From: Bacillota bacterium
GTDB taxonomy: Bacteria; Bacillota_I; Bacilli_A; Izemoplasmatales; UBA1188
Direction of reading: 5' to 3'
Assembly (NCBI GenBank): GCA_023410715.1
Contig: JAEYPN010000016.1
Location: 1-64,000 of the forward strand
DNA: 64,000 bases
Positions 60,775 to 64,000 of this stretch are shown here, one piece after another. Position numbers and translations under genes: made by a program. The notes under the pieces are model-generated. The model saw only the letters and a program-made list of their open reading frames with translations. It had not been told where the DNA came from and made no database searches. Within the stretch, counting starts at the first letter, position 1. Each line of letters begins with the position of its first letter.

Positions 60775-61030
60775 GATTTAATTCGTTAATAACTTCATCA
60801 ATTTTTAAAATAGCTTCTTCACTATCTTCGCCATCAATTAAAATCTTAATTTTTGCGCCTTTAGGAACTCCTAAAGATAAAATATTCATTATCGACTTTA
60901 AATCAACTTGAATATTATTATATTCTAATTTTATTTGGGAATTAAACTTATTGGCCCACTTAACGAGTAATGTGGCATTTCTTGAATGTAATCCTGCTTC
61001 ACTTTGTAATATGTAAGTTTTTTCAATCAT
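60767..61030 (-). CDS. ptsH: HPr family phosphocarrier protein
   Basis: An 87-residue HPr. His15 in EAGLHSRNAT and Ser46 in DLKSIMNILSLG fall at exactly the canonical positions, so it should accept phosphate from enzyme I and be a target of HPr kinase. The usual Pro18 is Asn. It ends in TGA, which shows TGA is a stop in this organism. It overlaps the upstream EIIB-like gene by eight bases and is expected to be co-expressed. Neither ptsI nor a sugar permease is nearby, so the housekeeping HPr may be encoded elsewhere. Confidence 0.9.
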   Translation of the reverse strand: MIEKTYILQSEAGLHSRNATLLVKWANKFNSQIKLEYNNIQVDLKSIMNILSLGVPKGAKIKILIDGEDSEEAILKIDEVINELNQK

Positions 61031-61373
61031 CATTTTTCTCCTTAAATAACTCTAATAATGGTTCAATATTTTTTGTTACAAGCATTTTTATTTTATTTCC
61101 ACTTACAAAGACACCTTGAGCTCCTAAATTATTTAGTTCATTAAGCTCAACCTTCTCTAAATTTTTAACGCTAATTGATAATCGCTGACTATTATTTTGA
61201 ATATCAATAATATTATCTTTACCACCAAACGATGAAACTAATCTTTTTAATGTCTCATTATCGAAGGTTTCTTCTTCTTTATTTTTGTTCCTTCTTTTAG
61301 TAATTATGAAAATAACTATTAACGCTATTAATATTACCGCTAAAAAAAGTAATGCTATTTTTACTGGATCCAT
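61023..61373 (-). CDS. Membrane-anchored PTS EIIB-like protein lacking the active cysteine
   Basis: 116 residues: a membrane helix (about 6-27), a basic stop (KRRNKNK), then a domain resembling the glucose-type PTS EIIB domain: LVSSFGGKDNIIDIQNN, SQRLSISVKNLEKV, LNNLGAQGVFVSGNKIKML. In true EIIB the phosphorylated Cys stands before the Thr-Arg-Leu-Arg segment; here the place is Asn-Ser-Gln-Arg-Leu without Cys. It cannot carry phosphate in the normal way. Co-encoded with HPr, it could sense HPr or tether it to the membrane. No enzyme or transport domain is attached. Confidence 0.75.
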   Translation of the reverse strand: MDPVKIALLFLAVILIALIVIFIITKRRNKNKEEETFDNETLKRLVSSFGGKDNIIDIQNNSQRLSISVKNLEKVELNELNNLGAQGVFVSGNKIKMLVTKNIEPLLELFKEKNDD

Positions 61374-61508
61374 TTTTCACGCCATATAAATTCTTCTTTT
61401 AATTAGAATTCACAGATACTCCTTTCAGATTCTAGATATTAATATTTTACCATAAATCAAGATAAAATACTATATTTTTAGCGATTTTATTATAGATAAT
61501 TTGTCTAT

Positions 61509-61535
61509 ACAAAAGCGAGATTTCGCCATATATTA
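61509..61535 (+). promoter_or_regulatory. Candidate sigma-K promoter of the coat protein gene
   Basis: AC (61509-61510), 16 bases, CATATATTA (61527-61535), an exact match to the sigma-K consensus AC-N16/17-CATANNNTA. Transcription would begin near 61542, 15 bases before the start codon, with the AGAGGTGA site in between. It fits the sigK gene at 32111. Confidence 0.7.
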
Positions 61536-61556
61536 AAGTGAAAAGAGGTGATTTAA

Positions 61557-61979
61557 ATGAATAATCCATGCCAACCAACAAGACCAATCGAGATAAATCC
61601 AACAAATATTGATTTCTTGACCAAGTTAATTAGGCAAATAATTAGAATGCAAAATGAAGCTGTTGCAGTAGAATGTCCATCATGTCTAACAAGTTTAAAT
61701 AACAATACGAACAACACCAAACCAGTTGTACTTTACTTATGCAATGGGGAAATGTTTACCTCAATAGTTCCTCCTATTGCTGAAGATTTAACAACAACTT
61801 ATATTTACCGCTTCGAAGAATTACTTGATGACAACTACGTAAAAGTACGCTTATTACAATTCAATGGAACAACAATTGTATGTACAACCTTTACAGCTAT
61901 TATTAAGATAAGCTGCATTTGCCAGGTTCAATGTTTAGACCCAATCTACTGTGAACTATGCGATTCAAATTGCAACTAA
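61557..61979 (+). CDS. Spore coat protein, CotY/CotZ-like
   Basis: A 140-residue protein with 11 cysteines. It fits the CotY/CotZ/ExsY group of spore crust/exosporium proteins: an N-terminal helix LTKLIRQIIRMQNEA, CPSCLTSL, a beta core with VVLYLCNGEMF, then a C-terminal signature KISCICQVQCLDP that resembles the family's LSCFCAIQCL segment. Such proteins cross-link by disulfides into a two-dimensional outer layer. Overall identity is low, so this is a homologue by pattern. AGAGGTGA stands before the ATG. Its last 15 bases overlap the convergent gene. Confidence 0.8.
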   Translation: MNNPCQPTRPIEINPTNIDFLTKLIRQIIRMQNEAVAVECPSCLTSLNNNTNNTKPVVLYLCNGEMFTSIVPPIAEDLTTTYIYRFEELLDDNYVKVRLLQFNGTTIVCTTFTAIIKISCICQVQCLDPIYCELCDSNCN

Positions 61980-62267
61980 GCTAACGTCACTTATTAAATC
62001 CAAATCAATCGCATCGCCGTTATGCAAAATTAATTTCCCATCATCTACTCTTAACACATCTTCGATAAATTCTTCACCATTTATCGTAATTTTCAAAAAT
62101 GTTCCTTGAGGAAAATGTTTAAAAATATTAGAAAGTTTTTTTCTGATTACCTCGTTTTGACTATCTTTTTTTAACTTAGGATATCTTGTATCAAACTTAT
62201 CCTGGTCATGGTCTATAACGCCATCAGACAATGTTTTAATAAATAATAGGGGATCATTCTTTTTCAT
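61965..62267 (-). CDS. Uncharacterised 100-residue protein, possible sporulation gene
   Basis: No family recognised. Residues 1-50 are charged and helical (PLLFIKTLSDGVIDHDQD...), residues 52-100 look like a small beta barrel (GTFLKITINGEEFIEDVLRV, DGKLILHNGDAIDLDLISDV), reminiscent of spore-coat-associated small domains of the SH3-like kind. It is convergent with the coat gene, and a sigma-E-like promoter lies upstream. A role in coat or cortex assembly is inferred from those neighbours only. GAGGTG precedes the ATG. Confidence 0.7.
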   Translation of the reverse strand: MKKNDPLLFIKTLSDGVIDHDQDKFDTRYPKLKKDSQNEVIRKKLSNIFKHFPQGTFLKITINGEEFIEDVLRVDDGKLILHNGDAIDLDLISDVSLVAI

Positions 62268-62283
62268 TAATACACCTCACTAA

Positions 62284-62310
62284 ATTATATGCTAATTACC
62301 AAATACTTAT
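62284..62310 (-). promoter_or_regulatory. Candidate sigma-E promoter of the 100-residue protein gene
   Basis: Minus strand ATA (62310-62308), 16 bases, CATATAAT (62291-62284), seven of eight positions of the sigma-E -10 consensus CATACANT. TATAAT inside it could also serve sigma-A, but no -35 fits that reading. Confidence 0.5.
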
Positions 62311-62337
62311 TGATAAAAGATGAATTTTTGATATAAT
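62310..62337 (+). promoter_or_regulatory. Sigma-A promoter of ppa
   Basis: TTGATA (62310-62315), 16-base spacer, TATAAT (62332-62337). It leads to a very short leader, with GGGTGAC before the start at 62355. The -35 box touches the divergent sigma-E-like promoter. Confidence 0.65.
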
Positions 62338-62354
62338 CTTTATTGGGTGACAGT

Positions 62355-62846
62355 ATGTACGTAATTGAAGCAATAGTAGAAATTCCTATGGGAACAATGA
62401 ACAAGTATGAAATTGACAAAGAAAAAAATCGTATTAAATTGAATCGTGTTTTATATACAAAAATGACTTATCCTGCTGAATATGGTTATATTGAGAACAC
62501 TTTAGCAGATGATGGAGATCCACTAGATATTTTAGTTTTAGCATCAGAGAGTACCTTCCCAGGATGTATAGTGGACGCTAGAGTTGTAGGCTATTTAGAT
62601 ATGACAGATTGTCAGCAAAAGGATGATAAAATCATTGCTGTTGTTAATGAAGATCCAAGACTTGATCATATAAATTCTATTAAAGACATCCAGCATCACT
62701 TACTTCGCGAGATTTCGCATTTCTTCTCCACTTATAAGACTTTACAAGAAAAAATCGTTGAAGTTGGTGAATTCTACGATCGTGAAGATGCTATCGAATT
62801 AATCAAAAGGTGCCAAGAGAATTTTCAAAAATCAAAAAAATGCTAG
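62355..62846 (+). CDS. ppa: Inorganic pyrophosphatase (class I)
   Basis: A 163-residue soluble class I pyrophosphatase: EIPMGTMNKYEID, YPAEYGYIENTLADDGDPLDILVL (the DxDPxDxLVL metal site; written here in part), VGYLDMTD and EDPRLDHI, FFSTYKTLQ. It hydrolyses pyrophosphate from biosynthetic reactions. The ATG at 62355 is chosen over a TTG at 62343. Its TAG stop shares the palindrome CTAG with the stop of the convergent M20 gene. Confidence 0.95.
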   Translation: MYVIEAIVEIPMGTMNKYEIDKEKNRIKLNRVLYTKMTYPAEYGYIENTLADDGDPLDILVLASESTFPGCIVDARVVGYLDMTDCQQKDDKIIAVVNEDPRLDHINSIKDIQHHLLREISHFFSTYKTLQEKIVEVGEFYDREDAIELIKRCQENFQKSKKC

Positions 62847-62876
62847 GCTATCACTAAATTGATAAACACTAGCATT
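62828..62876 (-). terminator. Terminator of the M20 amidohydrolase gene
   Basis: On the minus strand AATGCTAG (62876-62869) pairs with CTAGCATT (62846-62839), with an inner TATCA/TGATA hairpin, then TTTTTGATTTTTG. The 5' arm lies in the last codons of the gene, the 3' arm in its stop codon. Confidence 0.7.
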
Positions 62877-63970
62877 CCATTAAGTATTGCTTGTTCGGAA
62901 AGATCAAAATACTTGCTATGAAGAGGAACTTTTTCCTCTTTTTTGCTTCCGAGCCACATTAAAGTGCCGGAAAATCTATTAATATAATAAGAAAAATCTT
63001 CTGCAGCCATTGATGGTTTTTCAAGTTCTATATACTTTAAATTACTTTTATTAATAATTTCTTTGGCATTAAAAGATGAATTTTTACTATTAATTAATGA
63101 GGGATAATGATTGATATACTCAATTATTATCTCTTTTTTATATTTATCCATTAAAGAATTAATAATATTTTTTATCTTTTCTTCAATCTCTAATCTTTTC
63201 TTTTGATTAAATGTTCTAACTATTCCTAAAACTAATCCTATATCATCGACAATATTATAAGTACTACCGGAATGAACATTAGTAACGGTAATTAGTTCAT
63301 TTTGATATACGTTTTTAATAATCTCTATTTCTTTTAAAAAATCATATATCATATCGACAGGATTAATAAACTGATCTTTATAAGCTGCATGCCCACTTTT
63401 ACCATTAAAGGTTATTTTAAAAGTATCAGCGCTCGCCATAGCTTCACCTATTTTAATGCCAATCTCACCAACATCTAAGTCATTTGTGACATGAAAAGCA
63501 TAAAATTCATCAATATTATCCAGTAAAGCAGATTCAATTACTTTGATTCCACCACCAGGATATGGTCCTTCTTCAGCTTCCTGAAAGACAAAATTAACCG
63601 TTCCACTCCATAAATCTAAATGTGTATTTAAATAAATTAGAGTATAAAGTAAAATGGTTTGATGAACATCATGTCCACAAGCATGCATATAATTATTTAC
63701 AGATTTAAATGGAACATCAGTTAATTCTATTTGATTTAACGCATCAATATCAGCTCTTAAACCAATTCTTTTACCTTTCCCATTTTCTATTTTACCTACA
63801 ATTGAATGACCTACAAACTCAAAATTTTCTATTTTAAAGGTTTTTAGATATTCAGCTAGCCTTTTACTTGTATTCAAACAATTAAAGCCTATTTCCGGGT
63901 TTTGATGAACTATTCGTCTAAATAAGACAGCTTCTTTAAATAATGAATAAAGTTCTTCTTTATTAATCAT
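62843..63970 (-). CDS. M20 family amidohydrolase
   Basis: A 375-residue metal-dependent amidohydrolase of the M20D group. Motifs: RRIVHQNPEIGFN near the start, GLRADIDALN (His replaced region with Asp), YMHACGHDVHQTI (metal His), VFQEAEEGPYPGGG (Glu pair) and the lid with FNGKSGHAAYKD. It likely removes an acyl group from an amino acid or acts as N-acetyl-diaminopimelate deacetylase; the surroundings do not decide. AAGAGG.. context upstream; the start is the ATG at 63970. Confidence 0.9.
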   Translation of the reverse strand: MINKEELYSLFKEAVLFRRIVHQNPEIGFNCLNTSKRLAEYLKTFKIENFEFVGHSIVGKIENGKGKRIGLRADIDALNQIELTDVPFKSVNNYMHACGHDVHQTILLYTLIYLNTHLDLWSGTVNFVFQEAEEGPYPGGGIKVIESALLDNIDEFYAFHVTNDLDVGEIGIKIGEAMASADTFKITFNGKSGHAAYKDQFINPVDMIYDFLKEIEIIKNVYQNELITVTNVHSGSTYNIVDDIGLVLGIVRTFNQKKRLEIEEKIKNIINSLMDKYKKEIIIEYINHYPSLINSKNSSFNAKEIINKSNLKYIELEKPSMAAEDFSYYINRFSGTLMWLGSKKEEKVPLHSKYFDLSEQAILNGMLVFINLVIA

Positions 63971-64000
63971 GTTTTTCGCTTCTTGCCTCTATTTTACCAA

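Noticed and set aside
1..64000. CRISPR arrays, insertion sequences, prophage, tRNA or rRNA genes
   Set aside because: No direct repeat series, transposase or integrase frames, and no cloverleaf or rRNA sequence were recognised on either strand; a tRNAscan and Rfam search would settle this.
1..64000. Mycoplasma-type genetic code (TGA as Trp)
   Set aside because: TGA ends genes at natural positions and tryptophan is encoded by TGG throughout.

Overview
This is one AT-rich chromosomal segment (about 30% GC by eye) with 64 protein genes, most of them on the minus strand, packed with short or overlapping junctions. The gene order is that of a Bacilli-type Firmicute. Two long blocks match Bacillus subtilis order: yqeG-yqeH-yqeK-rsfS-yqeM-comEA-comEC-holA-rpsT-gpr (32034 down to 23697) and alaS-ruvX-yrzB-trmR-trhP1-trhP2-udk-greA-mtnN (47717 down to 39829). 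A third block, pgsA-recA-rny-ymdB-spoVS (22386 down to 17906), also follows Bacillus. TGA serves as a stop codon in several places (HPr gene, the ATGA overlap at 34650-34653), so the Mycoplasma code does not apply. Compared with Bacillus the blocks lack aroE, yhbY and nadD (yqe block), mltG (yrr block) and cinA, which fits a streamlined genome in a deep Bacilli lineage near Haloplasma, Turicibacter, Erysipelotrichia or uncultured Mollicutes relatives. That placement is inference.

The most telling content is for endospores: an uninterrupted sigK with a shortened pro-sequence, the germination protease gene gpr, spoVS, and a cysteine-rich CotY/CotZ-like coat protein. The coat gene is preceded by an exact AC-N16-CATANNNTA sigma-K type promoter, and its convergent 100-codon neighbour has a sigma-E-like promoter. 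The organism is therefore probably a spore former, or only recently ceased to be one.

Layout. 1-6 kb: a DUF885 lipoprotein and a heterodimeric ABC exporter. 6-15 kb: SGNH and alpha/beta hydrolases, a PPC-domain protein, a 2-hydroxyacid dehydrogenase, an aminopeptidase P, two YwaF-type membrane proteins, a four-helix membrane protein and an epimerase-acetyltransferase fusion. 15-18 kb: LemA and DUF2207. 18-25 kb: spoVS/ymdB/rny/recA/pgsA/cvfB/gpr. 25-32 kb: competence, ribosome assembly and DNA polymerase delta genes. 32-40 kb: sigK, then a five-gene glycan island (beta-mannosidase, sugar isomerase-like protein, dehydrogenase, FAD oxidoreductase and a degenerate FAD-like protein). 40-48 kb: the alaS operon behind an alanine T-box, including tRNA wobble-uridine modification genes. 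48-56 kb: DUF362, DUF975, a second GH2 glycosidase, an AI-2E family permease, a second aminopeptidase P and GAPDH. 56-64 kb: ClpP, Spx, PepF, trpS with a tryptophan T-box, HPr with a membrane-anchored EIIB-like protein, the coat gene pair, pyrophosphatase and an M20 amidohydrolase.

No rRNA, tRNA, CRISPR array, phage or insertion sequence was recognised. The best leads for something undescribed are the HPr/EIIB-like pair without a phosphorylatable cysteine, the sporulation promoters and the uncharacterised 100-residue protein, the degenerate FAD-like protein in the mannoside island, cysteine-rich tails on the YrzB-like and Spx proteins, and a multi-hairpin transcript candidate between gap and an aminopeptidase gene.
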